A stretch of 64,000 bases of DNA from Bacteroidota bacterium (GTDB taxonomy: Bacteria > Bacteroidota > Bacteroidia > AKYH767-A > 2013-40CM-41-45), in assembly GCA_016720935.1 (NCBI GenBank), contig JADKJP010000003.1, forward strand, positions 248,001 through 312,000, in the 5' to 3' direction. Positions 8,733 to 16,419 of this stretch are shown here, piece after piece; position 1 is the first letter of the stretch, and the number at the start of each line of letters is the position of its first letter. Both the position numbers and the translations under genes were made by a program. The notes under the pieces are model-generated. The model was not told where the DNA came from and ran no database searches. It saw nothing but the letters and a program-made list of their open reading frames with translations.

Positions 8733-8777
8733 AAAAAATGTGCAGACAGGAAGATCTATACCTTCAGTATCTGCACA
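8733..8777 (-). terminator. Intrinsic terminator after the DUF3098 gene
   Basis: On the reverse strand an 8-bp stem TGTGCAGA / TCTGCACA with further inner pairing is followed by T6. It lies 17 nt after the DUF3098 stop, upstream of uppP. Confidence 0.75.
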
Positions 8778-8793
8778 TCAGGAAGTATTAGTT

Positions 8794-9039
8794 TTATTCT
8801 TTCGTTTTTTTCAATACCGCAACAACCGCTACAACGAGTCCTCCGATCACAAGGATAGGGGCAAGTGTAATCCTGCGGAAACTGAAGATGGATGGATCCC
8901 AAACGGAAGGATCTTTCGAACCTCCGCCTGACATGCAAACAAAGCCAATAAAAATCAGCGCGATGGCAATCAGCATCAATACATAATTCTCCTTGCCAAA
9001 TGCAAAGTCAATCGTCGGTTTGTTTTCTTTTTTAGCCAT
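8794..9039 (-). CDS. DUF3098 small membrane protein
   Basis: From the ATG at 9039 the product is 81 aa: MAKKENKPTIDFAFGKENY, a first transmembrane helix (about residues 20-38), a short loop with GGGSKDP, IFSFRRITLAPILV, and a second helix. This is the compact two-helix layout of DUF3098, a Bacteroidota-specific family of unknown role. The same frame runs further upstream to 9105, but the extra 22 residues are not family-like. Its place between ftsX and uppP is typical and hints at a cell-envelope or division role. That link rests on position only. Confidence 0.82.
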   Translation of the reverse strand: MAKKENKPTIDFAFGKENYVLMLIAIALIFIGFVCMSGGGSKDPSVWDPSIFSFRRITLAPILVIGGLVVAVVAVLKKTKE

Positions 9040-9190
9040 GTTCTTTGAATTCACCTGAATAGAGCTGCAAGTATACTGTTTTCTCTTAAATCCACCTGAA
9101 AACAAGGTGAAAATTCAAGAAAAGAGGGATTTTAAGCGTTTTTGCTTTTCTTATTATCGGATCGTTCCGGTTGACAAAACACTCTTGAAG

Positions 9191-9280
9191 CACAGAGTAC
9201 ACTAAGACTTCACAAAGAACACTGTGAGTATTAATCCAAAAATCTTAGTAGAACTTTGTGAAACTTTGGAGCACTTTGTG
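9191..9280. repeat. Imperfect inverted repeat of the CACAAAG/CTTTGTG family
   Basis: Two 27-nt arms (9191-9217 and 9254-9280) match at 20 positions when one is reverse-complemented. They end in CACAAAG and begin CTTTGTG. The repeat fills most of the gap between the ftsX stop and the DUF3098 start and belongs with the palindromes near 15.3, 19.3 and 23.1 kb. Confidence 0.65.
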
Positions 9281-9323
9281 ATTCAGGATTGTTCGTATTG
9301 AAGCATGGCAGCTCGAAAGAACT

Positions 9324-10199
9324 TTAATACAATTCTTCTGTTCTCAGCCGGAGATATTTATTCACCGCGAAATAGGTACTTAAACCTGATAGTAAAATAC
9401 CGAGTACAAGAATGCAGGCAAAAAGTAAAATCATAATGTTCAAATCCGACAACTGGCCCAGGACAGGAAATCTTGTTTCAATGAGGTATACAATACCACC
9501 TAACAATATTATGGCGACGAAACCCGCATACAATCCGTGAGCCAGACTTTTTCGGATAAAAGGCCATCGTATGAAATTTTTTGTCGCACCTACCAGCTGC
9601 ATACTCTTGATCAAAAATCTTTTGGAGTACATGGATAAACGAATCGTGTTGTGAATGAGAGCCACCGCCACAACAAACAAAAGCAGACAAAAGAAGAGGA
9701 TTACCAAAGCAACCGTCCGGAAGTTTTTGTTCATCCTGCTGATTTCGGTTTCCTGGTAAACCACATCTCTCACCAGTTTATTCTGGGACAACAATTCACT
9801 GATCAGTCGTAAGCTGTCGGTTTGAGCGTAATCCGCTTTCAAACTGATATCAATCGTTGCAGGTAATGGATTTGATTCCAGCATGCTCACGGCACCTTCT
9901 CCGAGGTCTTTTTTCAGACTGTCCAAAGCCTCTTCTTTCGATACATAACGTGTGTTACTGACAAAAGGCAATGTTTGAAGCATTTCCCTGAAGGACTGTA
10001 CATCCGCGTCAGAGACCTGGTCCTGAAGGAAAATATTCAGTTCTACATGTTGCTTTACATAGTCTGAAATCTTCCGGGCATCGATGACCAATAAACCCAG
10101 CAAACCGAGCATGAAAAGCACCAGTGAAATACTGATGATAGCGGAAACGTAAGATGAACGTAAGCGCTTATTGCTGTCTTTTTGGGGATCTTTTTCCAT
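9324..10199 (-). CDS. ftsX: Cell division ABC-transporter-like permease FtsX
   Basis: FtsX, with the ATPase FtsE, transmits a signal across the inner membrane to activate peptidoglycan hydrolases at division. The 291-aa product has the FtsX layout. A first transmembrane helix (about 20-42) is followed by a large extracytoplasmic domain with VELNIFLQDQ and FVSNTRYVSKEEAL. Three further helices include the FtsX core region with YSKRFLIKSMQLVGATKNFIRWPF. The frame can begin at GTG 10214, but this GTG overlaps the -7 element of a convincing promoter, so ATG 10199 is preferred. No ftsE is visible nearby, as is common in this phylum. Confidence 0.9.
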   Translation of the reverse strand: MEKDPQKDSNKRLRSSYVSAIISISLVLFMLGLLGLLVIDARKISDYVKQHVELNIFLQDQVSDADVQSFREMLQTLPFVSNTRYVSKEEALDSLKKDLGEGAVSMLESNPLPATIDISLKADYAQTDSLRLISELLSQNKLVRDVVYQETEISRMNKNFRTVALVILFFCLLLFVVAVALIHNTIRLSMYSKRFLIKSMQLVGATKNFIRWPFIRKSLAHGLYAGFVAIILLGGIVYLIETRFPVLGQLSDLNIMILLFACILVLGILLSGLSTYFAVNKYLRLRTEELY

Positions 10200-10213
10200 G
10201 AAAATTCGAATCA

Positions 10214-10243
10214 CGAAAGTACATAAAGATTCCCCCTCCCAAA
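10214..10243 (-). promoter_or_regulatory. ftsX promoter
   Basis: On the reverse strand TTTG (10243-10240), an 18-nt spacer and TACTTTCG (10221-10214) match the consensus with one change in the -7 box. Transcription would start a few bases before ATG 10199. Confidence 0.6.
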
Positions 10244-10375
10244 CCCGCCAAATCCAACCTGTCGTCTTATTTTTCTACATTCGCATGTTGGCAAAGATTT
10301 GTCTGGTTCCGGGTTCAGCTTTTAACTGATTGCAGAAAAGAATTTGGAAATATTTGAATTCGGTATCCTAATCTT

Positions 10376-10426
10376 CCAATAACCTAATAACCCAATAACC
10401 CAATAACCCAATAACCAACTAACCAA
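10376..10426. repeat. Octamer tandem repeat before leuS
   Basis: Units of AACCCAAT/AACCTAAT repeat four to five times and then decay into AACCAACT-type words, ending about 24 nt before the leuS start. This is an 8-nt relative of the heptamer arrays and is likewise G-free on the top strand. Confidence 0.85.
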
Positions 10427-10449
10427 CCCGAAACCCGAAACCAATAACA

Positions 10450-13206
10450 ATGGAGTACAATTTCAAATCAATAGAAAAAAAATGGCAGAACCGCTGGAAG
10501 GAACAGCAGGTTTACAAGGCGGATATTGATCTGTCAAAACCCAAATATTATGTATTGGATATGTTCCCATATCCTTCAGGAGCTGGATTGCATGTCGGTC
10601 ATCCACTTGGCTATATCGCTTCGGATATATATTCCCGTTATAAAAGATTAAAAGGTTTCAATGTCCTGCATCCGATGGGATATGACGCATTCGGTTTGCC
10701 TGCTGAACAATACGCGATTCAAACCGGGACACATCCCGCGATTACCACAGAACAAAATATCGCCAGATATAGGGAGCAACTTGATAACATCGGCTTTTCT
10801 TTTGACTGGAGCAGGGAAGTCAGAACAAGCGATCCTTCTTATTACAAATGGACTCAGTGGATTTTTATCAAACTGTTCAATTCCTGGTACAATTCTGAAA
10901 CTAACAAGGCAGAACCCATCGATACGCTGATCGAAAAAATCAACGCTGGAAAGATCTCTGTGCCCGGGAATAAAAAGTGGAATGAACTTTCCATAGCATC
11001 TCAACAGGAATTTTTGCAAGACTATCGCCTCGCCTTTCTAAGTGAAACGACAGTCAACTGGTGTCCTGCTCTGGGAACAGTACTTGCCAACGAAGAAGTA
11101 AAAGACGGTGTAAGCGAACGCGGTGGATATCCCGTCGAACGCAAACTCATGAAACAATGGAGCCTTCGGATTACTGCGTATGCACAACGATTGCTCGATG
11201 ATCTGGATACCATCGACTGGACTGACTCTCTAAAAGAACAGCAGCGTAACTGGATAGGCCGAAGTGAAGGAGCGCAGCTTGAATTCAAAGTGATGAATTC
11301 TAACAAGGCTTTCGAGGTGTTCACCACCCGTCCGGATACAATTTTCGGAGTTTCATTCATGACACTTGCACCGGAACATTCACTTGTTTCAGAAATCACA
11401 ACAGAAGAACAAAGACCTGCTGTCCTGAAATATGTAGAAGAAGCAAAGAATCGCAGCGACCGTGAAAGAATGACCGAAGTAAAACGCATTACCGGTGTTT
11501 TCACCGGAGCTTATGCGGAGCATCCCTTTACAGGAAAAGCAATTCCAATCTGGATTGGAGATTATGTGTTAGCCGGTTATGGAACCGGAGCCGTCATGGC
11601 TGTTCCCGGTCATGATGAACGTGATCATGCATTCGCAAAACATTTTGCTTTGCCGATTATCCAGGTCGTAGAATCCCCTGAAGGAATCGATATTCAGGAA
11701 CAATCCTTTGATGCAAAAGAAGGCAAATGCATGAATTCAGATTTCCTGAACGGACTGGAAGTAAAAAAGGCAATACGAAAGGCGATCGAAGAAATCGAAA
11801 AGAAAAAGATTGGAACAGGCAAAGTAAATTTCCGTTTGCGTGACGCGATCTTCGGAAGACAACGGTATTGGGGAGAACCGATTCCGGTGTATTATAAGGA
11901 TGGAATTCCTTATACAGTAGATGAAAAAGATTTGCCGGTAATTCTTCCCGATGTAGACAAGTATCTTCCGACAGAAGATGGAGAACCACCATTGGCCAGA
12001 GCAAAAAACTGGAAATACCAGGGCAAATACGATTTTGAAACTACGACTATGCCCGGATGGGCCGGATCTTCCTGGTATTTTCTGCGGTATATGGATGCAA
12101 ACAACAACAAAGAATTTGCCTCCAAAGAAGCGCTTAATTACTGGCAAGATGTAGATCTGTACATGGGTGGCGCTGAACATGCCACCGGGCATTTGCTCTA
12201 TGTTCGCTTCTGGACAAAATTTCTGTATGACCTGGGATATATTCCTGTGCAGGAACCAGCCAAAAAATTGATCAACCAGGGGATGATCCAGGGACGGTCA
12301 AATTTTGTGTACAGAGTGAAAGATTCGAATACATATGTATCCTTCGGACTGAGGAAAAATCACGAAACAACAGCTTTGCATGTGGATGTAAACCTTGTTG
12401 AAAATGATGAACTCGATATTGAAAAATTCAAGTTGTGGAGACCTGAATTTGAAAACGCGGAATTCGTTTTAGAGAATGGTAAATACCTCTGCGGAAGTGA
12501 AATTGAAAAAATGTCCAAACGCTGGCACAACGTTGTAAATCCTGATGACATGGTGAACCGTTATGGCGCTGATTGTCTTCGTCTATACGAAATGTTCCTC
12601 GGTCCCCTTGAGCTCTCAAAACCCTGGAATACCAATGGTATCAGCGGAACTTCCAATTTCATTCGCAAGCTGTGGAAGCTTTACCACCGTCAGGATGCAG
12701 CCAGCAGAGATCTCGTTTGGGATGTTTCTGAAACAGAACCGACAAAAGCCGAGTTGAAGGCACTTCACAAAACCATCAAGAAGATAGTTGAAGATATTGA
12801 TCGGTATTCTTTCAATACATCAGTTAGTAATTTTATGATTTGTGTAAATGAACTCACGGATTTGAAATGTAATAAACGTGCCATCCTTGAACCCCTTGCC
12901 ATCATCGTTTCTCCTTATGCACCGCATATTGCTGAGGAATTATGGGAAAAGCTTGGGCACAATGAAAGTATCACGAAGGCTTCCTTTCCTGAATTCCGTG
13001 AGGAATATATGACTGAAGATGCTTTCGATTATCCGATTTCAGTAAATGGAAAGACCAAATTCAATCTCAACATCGCGCTTTCTTTATCAAAAGAGGAAAT
13101 CGAACGGGAAGTGATGAATGCGGAGGAGGTCAAAAAACTCCTGGGCGGAACAACTCCTAAAAAAGTAGTAGTAGTTCCCGGAAGAATCGTAAACATCGTT
13201 GTGTAA
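10450..13206 (+). CDS. leuS: Leucyl-tRNA synthetase LeuS
   Basis: LeuS charges tRNA-Leu with leucine and edits misacylated products. The 918-aa class I synthetase has the HIGH-type motif HVGHPLG (residues 48-54) within MFPYPSGAGLHVGHPLGY. The CP1 editing domain carries FTTRPDTIFGVSF and GTGAVMAVPGHDERD. GSSWYFLRYMD and the KMSKS-type motif KMSKR (687-691) are present, followed by an anticodon-binding helical domain. Two insertions are visible: about residues 155-195 (the ETNKAEPIDTLIEKINAGKIS region) and 620-680 before KMSKR. Both appear to be normal for Bacteroidota enzymes. The start is directly downstream of an octamer repeat, so the mRNA leader is A/C-rich with no Shine-Dalgarno. Confidence 0.96.
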   Translation: MEYNFKSIEKKWQNRWKEQQVYKADIDLSKPKYYVLDMFPYPSGAGLHVGHPLGYIASDIYSRYKRLKGFNVLHPMGYDAFGLPAEQYAIQTGTHPAITTEQNIARYREQLDNIGFSFDWSREVRTSDPSYYKWTQWIFIKLFNSWYNSETNKAEPIDTLIEKINAGKISVPGNKKWNELSIASQQEFLQDYRLAFLSETTVNWCPALGTVLANEEVKDGVSERGGYPVERKLMKQWSLRITAYAQRLLDDLDTIDWTDSLKEQQRNWIGRSEGAQLEFKVMNSNKAFEVFTTRPDTIFGVSFMTLAPEHSLVSEITTEEQRPAVLKYVEEAKNRSDRERMTEVKRITGVFTGAYAEHPFTGKAIPIWIGDYVLAGYGTGAVMAVPGHDERDHAFAKHFALPIIQVVESPEGIDIQEQSFDAKEGKCMNSDFLNGLEVKKAIRKAIEEIEKKKIGTGKVNFRLRDAIFGRQRYWGEPIPVYYKDGIPYTVDEKDLPVILPDVDKYLPTEDGEPPLARAKNWKYQGKYDFETTTMPGWAGSSWYFLRYMDANNNKEFASKEALNYWQDVDLYMGGAEHATGHLLYVRFWTKFLYDLGYIPVQEPAKKLINQGMIQGRSNFVYRVKDSNTYVSFGLRKNHETTALHVDVNLVENDELDIEKFKLWRPEFENAEFVLENGKYLCGSEIEKMSKRWHNVVNPDDMVNRYGADCLRLYEMFLGPLELSKPWNTNGISGTSNFIRKLWKLYHRQDAASRDLVWDVSETEPTKAELKALHKTIKKIVEDIDRYSFNTSVSNFMICVNELTDLKCNKRAILEPLAIIVSPYAPHIAEELWEKLGHNESITKASFPEFREEYMTEDAFDYPISVNGKTKFNLNIALSLSKEEIEREVMNAEEVKKLLGGTTPKKVVVVPGRIVNIVV

Positions 13207-13255
13207 AAACTATTACCTTTACTTACAGAGGGTTATTTGGATTGTGAATTGATTT

Positions 13256-13287
13256 TTTGGTCAGATTCTGCAAAAAATTCTAATTTG
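13256..13287 (+). promoter_or_regulatory. scpB promoter
   Basis: TTTG (13256-13259), a 21-nt spacer and TAATTTG (13281-13287) lie 35 nt upstream of the scpB start. The -7 box is one base shorter than consensus and the spacer correspondingly longer. Confidence 0.45.
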
Positions 13288-13321
13288 CGACATCATTTAA
13301 TTCTCTCCCCTTTAACTAATT

Positions 13322-14248
13322 ATGAATCAATTAAATCAGCATATCGAAGCCCTGATCTTCTGTTCCGAGCAAAGTATTTCGCTCGAAGAAATCGCCGCTT
13401 CGCTGAAATTAACTTTTGACTGGGAACCTGCCGAAGCTGCGATCCTGAGGGCCATCGAAGAGATCAAAGCCAAATACGAAGGGGAAGACTATTCTTTTCA
13501 GTTGGTGGAAATTTCTGAAGGTTATCAGTTCATGACCAAAAAGGAATACCATGCTACGATCAACGCCCTGATCCAGCACAAATCAAAAAAGAAGTTGTCT
13601 GTTCCGCAGATGGAAACCTTGTCCATCATCGCATACCGCCAGCCCATCACCAAGTCTGAAATGGAACATATTCGTGGAGTAAGTTGCGATTATGCGATTC
13701 AGAAACTGCTGGAAAAAGATCTTATTTCCATCTCCGGAAAAAGCGATGGTCCCGGTCGTCCGGTATTGTACAGCACCAGCCAGAGTTTCATGGATTACTT
13801 CGGAATCAAATCCGTGAAAGATCTTCCACAGCTCAAAGACCTTCACATCGAACAGAATGAAATCGGTTCTTCCAGCGAGTATGCCGATTCTGAACTCGAA
13901 GACAATACACCTGTCGAAATGACGCCTGAAGATGTTTTGGGAACAGAACAAACTGAAGGCATAGAGATTACAGCTGAAATTTCAGAAGAAGTTGAAGCAG
14001 TTGTGAATTCAGAAGAAAGCAATGAAGAAAATTCTCTTGAACAGTCAGAGAATCTTCCAGAAGTCATTGCTGAAGAAGAGGTTGAAATAGAAAATTCTGA
14101 AGAAGAAATTCCTCCGGTCATGGGGGAGGAGGAGGACCTGCAGATCCCGGATCGGAAATCTATTTTTATGGAGAACCAGGTCGAGTCGACGGATGAAAAT
14201 GTCACCGAAGAAAACTCTGAATTTCGCGGGGAAGCTGATCCTTCCTGA
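13322..14248 (+). CDS. scpB: Segregation and condensation protein ScpB
   Basis: ScpB is a kleisin-associated subunit of the SMC-ScpAB condensin. The 308-aa product has two winged-helix domains over residues 1-170. They contain HIEALIFCSEQSISLEEIAASL and the diagnostic ETLSIIAYRQPITKSEMEHIRG with LLEKDLISISGKSDGPGRP. From about residue 180 to the end the protein is an extremely acidic low-complexity tail rich in E, S and D, roughly doubling the core size. Such tails occur in Bacteroidota ScpB and are probably disordered. The gene has its own likely promoter after leuS and a hairpin after its stop. scpA is not in the window. Confidence 0.92.
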   Translation: MNQLNQHIEALIFCSEQSISLEEIAASLKLTFDWEPAEAAILRAIEEIKAKYEGEDYSFQLVEISEGYQFMTKKEYHATINALIQHKSKKKLSVPQMETLSIIAYRQPITKSEMEHIRGVSCDYAIQKLLEKDLISISGKSDGPGRPVLYSTSQSFMDYFGIKSVKDLPQLKDLHIEQNEIGSSSEYADSELEDNTPVEMTPEDVLGTEQTEGIEITAEISEEVEAVVNSEESNEENSLEQSENLPEVIAEEEVEIENSEEEIPPVMGEEEDLQIPDRKSIFMENQVESTDENVTEENSEFRGEADPS

Positions 14249-14271
14249 GAAAATAAATCAAGAATAAACTA

Positions 14272-14314
14272 AAGCCGGCCGGTTTTCGTTAAAAAGGACG
14301 AAATCAGCCGGCTT
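14272..14314 (+). terminator. Hairpin/terminator after scpB
   Basis: An 8-bp stem AAGCCGGC / GCCGGCTT is extended inward by further GTTTTCGT/ACGAAAT-type pairs. The T-rich tail is short, so efficiency is uncertain. Confidence 0.6.
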
Positions 14315-14388
14315 CTTAGTATCCTAAATTTTCACTTAAACCGCTGATTATAGGATACTTATTCCTTGGACAGCAAGTACATTCCGAT

Positions 14389-14419
14389 TCTGTCCTTCAT
14401 AAATTTGCCCCTATCTTTG
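14389..14419 (+). promoter_or_regulatory. Promoter of the DUF3108 gene
   Basis: A perfect -7 TATCTTTG (14412-14419) has TCTG (14389-14392) 19 nt upstream. The predicted start near 14425 places the ATG at 14499 behind a leader of about 74 nt and argues against the in-frame ATG at 14427. Confidence 0.6.
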
Positions 14420-14498
14420 CCATCACATGGACCATCCTATTCATCATCCTTATCAGCATAATCAGCGGTCCGGTCCGGTATTTGCTTTCTCCCCCTTC

Positions 14499-15284
14499 AT
14501 GAAAAAGCTCATCCTTCTCTTCATTCTTTTTTCCTTCGGTGCAAGCGGTGTTGTCCCAGCGCAAAAGAAGCTCCGTACAATCAAGAATGAATCTTTCAAA
14601 CCCGGAGAAATTCTAAAATTCCGCATTCACTACGGATTTATGGATGCCGGAGAAGCCATTCTGGAAGTTAAAAGTGATCTGAAAAATTTTGGTGGCCGCG
14701 ATTGTTATCATGTTGTCGGCACCGGAAGCACTGTTGGAGCATTCGACTGGTTTTTTAAAGTCAGGGACCGATATGAAAGTGTAGTTGACAAAGATGCAAT
14801 GCTTCCATGGATGTTTATCCGTCGCGTGAATGAAGGCGGTTATATCATCAATCAAAACGTCAGTTTCAATCATTACAAAGACTCCGCTTACAGCGAGAAA
14901 AAAACGATTTCAATTCCGGAAAATACCCAGGACCTTATTTCCGCATTTTATTATGCACGCACACTCGATTTCGCGAATGCAAAGGAAGGAGATATTTTTC
15001 CAATCATGGGTTATCTGGATGATGCCACCATTCCGCTCAACCTGAAATTTCTTGGTAGGGAAGAAGTGAAAACAAAAAAGGGAACATTTAAATGTGTAAA
15101 GTTTCGTCCGATGTTACAGGAAGGACGAGTATTCAAAGATCAGGAGGACATGACAGTCTGGATCAGCGACGATAAAAACAGAATTCCCGTACGCGTACAA
15201 ACAGACATCCTGATCGGATCGATCAAAATGGATCTTGTCGATTTTGATAACCTCGCCAACGAACCGGCGATCACTAAAAAATAA
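14499..15284 (+). CDS. DUF3108 domain secreted/periplasmic protein
   Basis: From ATG 14499 the product is 261 aa, beginning with a signal peptide (MKKLILLFILFSFGASG, then VVPAQ). The body contains FKPGEILKFRIHYGFMDAGEAILEV, GRDCYHVVGTGSTVGAFDWFFKVRDRYESV, DLISAFYYARTLDF and GTFKCVKFRPMLQEGRVF. That is the pattern of DUF3108, a beta-rich envelope family of unknown function often described as a lipid-A-like or LolA-like beta half-barrel. The frame also extends to ATG 14427, but those 24 residues are not signal-like and lie at the predicted transcript start. The gene is monocistronic and is followed by a CTTTGCG palindrome. Confidence 0.82.
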   Translation: MKKLILLFILFSFGASGVVPAQKKLRTIKNESFKPGEILKFRIHYGFMDAGEAILEVKSDLKNFGGRDCYHVVGTGSTVGAFDWFFKVRDRYESVVDKDAMLPWMFIRRVNEGGYIINQNVSFNHYKDSAYSEKKTISIPENTQDLISAFYYARTLDFANAKEGDIFPIMGYLDDATIPLNLKFLGREEVKTKKGTFKCVKFRPMLQEGRVFKDQEDMTVWISDDKNRIPVRVQTDILIGSIKMDLVDFDNLANEPAITKK

Positions 15285-15290
15285 TCAAGA

Positions 15291-15352
15291 AAATCTTTGC
15301 GCTCTTTGCACCTTTGCGCGAAAATTATTTCACACAAAGAACGCAAAGATTT
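15291..15352. repeat. CTTTGCG/CGCAAAG palindrome
   Basis: Arms at 15291-15308 and 15335-15352 pair at 17 of 18 positions (AAATCTTTGCG outermost). They enclose a 26-nt interior containing another CTTTGCGCG word. It lies just after the DUF3108 stop codon and 16 nt before the next gene, where it could end transcription or protect mRNA. Confidence 0.85.
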
Positions 15353-15367
15353 ATAATGTAATTCCTG

Positions 15368-15856
15368 ATGGAGCCAGTCATAAATTATTTTAACGCCGAA
15401 AAATCCGAAAGCCTTCTTTTTATCCTTGTCGGAATAATCGCGATTTCAGTTTCAGCATATTTTATTCTGCAGATCAAACAACCTTTTTACAATGGCATGT
15501 GTTGGCCCTTGATTGCTATTGCTTTTATACAAATCACTGTAGGCACTTCGGTATATTTTCGAAGTCCGAAAGATATTCAACGGGTAACATCAATTATTCA
15601 AACTGAAAAGGAGAAAATATCTTCAGAAGAAATTCCACGCATGCAGGTAGTGATGAAAAACTTTATCATTTATCGTTATGTAGAAATTGTACTTCTTGTT
15701 TCCGGTTTGCTGTTGATGTTTTTGTTCGATCAGTCATTTTTCCTGAAAGGTATTGGAATCGGCTTGTTCATTCAATCAGCCCTCATGCTCTCGCTGGATT
15801 TTTTTGCCGAAAAGCGTGGTCAGGATTATCTGGATTTTTTACAAGGCATTCGATAA
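15368..15856 (+). CDS. Four-helix membrane protein of unknown function
   Basis: I do not recognise this 162-aa protein. It has four clear hydrophobic segments: about residues 14-33 (SLLFILVGIIAISVSAYFIL), 45-66, 103-122 and 127-148. A charged cytoplasmic or periplasmic stretch with SPKDIQRVTSIIQTEKEKIS lies between helices two and three. There is no signal-peptide cleavage motif. It starts 16 nt after a large palindromic repeat and has no obvious operon partner. Coding looks genuine from amino-acid composition and the helix pattern. Confidence 0.65.
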   Translation: MEPVINYFNAEKSESLLFILVGIIAISVSAYFILQIKQPFYNGMCWPLIAIAFIQITVGTSVYFRSPKDIQRVTSIIQTEKEKISSEEIPRMQVVMKNFIIYRYVEIVLLVSGLLLMFLFDQSFFLKGIGIGLFIQSALMLSLDFFAEKRGQDYLDFLQGIR

Positions 15857-16038
15857 ATAATTGATTCGGGAAGGAACCCTGGAAATCACCACCTCAGAGG
15901 CCATCTAATCAGATTGCATAAAGAACTTGGTTTATTGCAAATAACCCGGGCCGGATTGATTTCAGCTCATTAGTGAAGTTTTTTAGGTTAACTGCCTGTT
16001 TTATCTTTTTTTCGATTCAACTAATTTATTCAAAAATG

Positions 16039-16068
16039 CTTGTTTTTAATCAATTTTTGATATATTTG
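16039..16068 (+). promoter_or_regulatory. Promoter of the PKD/T9SS protein gene
   Basis: CTTG (16039-16042), an 18-nt spacer and a perfect -7 TATATTTG (16061-16068). It would give a transcript start near 16074 and an unusually long leader of about 345 nt. Confidence 0.55.
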
Positions 16069-16355
16069 AACTCCTTCTTGAATACCCTATTAACCTAATC
16101 ATTGATTAACTTATTGAAATATTGAATTGATTGCCCTGTTGAATAAATTAGCCTGAACACTTAAGCTTCCATTACCTATTAAACTGCTAAACGATTGAAT
16201 TTCTGTGCGACTCTTCGCATCGGATTATTTTACTGATTAATTCTAAACTATGATTGGTCAACATTCCTGTTGTCCTGTTTCCCCAAAAACTAATGACATT
16301 TAATTGCCCGCAAATCAATTCATAATAAGATTGAGACCCAATCCGCAATCCCACG

Positions 16356-16390
16356 CCACTAACCACTAACCACCAACCACTAACAACTAA
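16356..16390. repeat. Degenerate CCACTAA heptamer tract
   Basis: About five CCACTAA/CCACCAA-type heptamers in tandem end 29 nt before the PKD gene start. It is the same word as the perfect array at 25001. Confidence 0.85.
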
Positions 16391-16419
16391 TCTCTCATAC
16401 CTAAACACCAAAAACCAAC

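Larger units (their letters stand above)
15857..16419. other. 563-bp intergenic region: promoter and long leader of the PKD protein gene
   Basis: No convincing gene is present. It contains a good promoter at 16039-16068, then about 345 nt of AT-rich leader with many ATTGA/CTAAT words, and ends with a degenerate ACCACTA heptamer tract at 16356-16390. Confidence 0.6.

Noticed and set aside
16187..16411. 74-aa reverse frame before the PKD gene
   Set aside because: Its N-terminal part is low-complexity translation of the heptamer tract (VVSGWWLVVSG), so it is not a gene.
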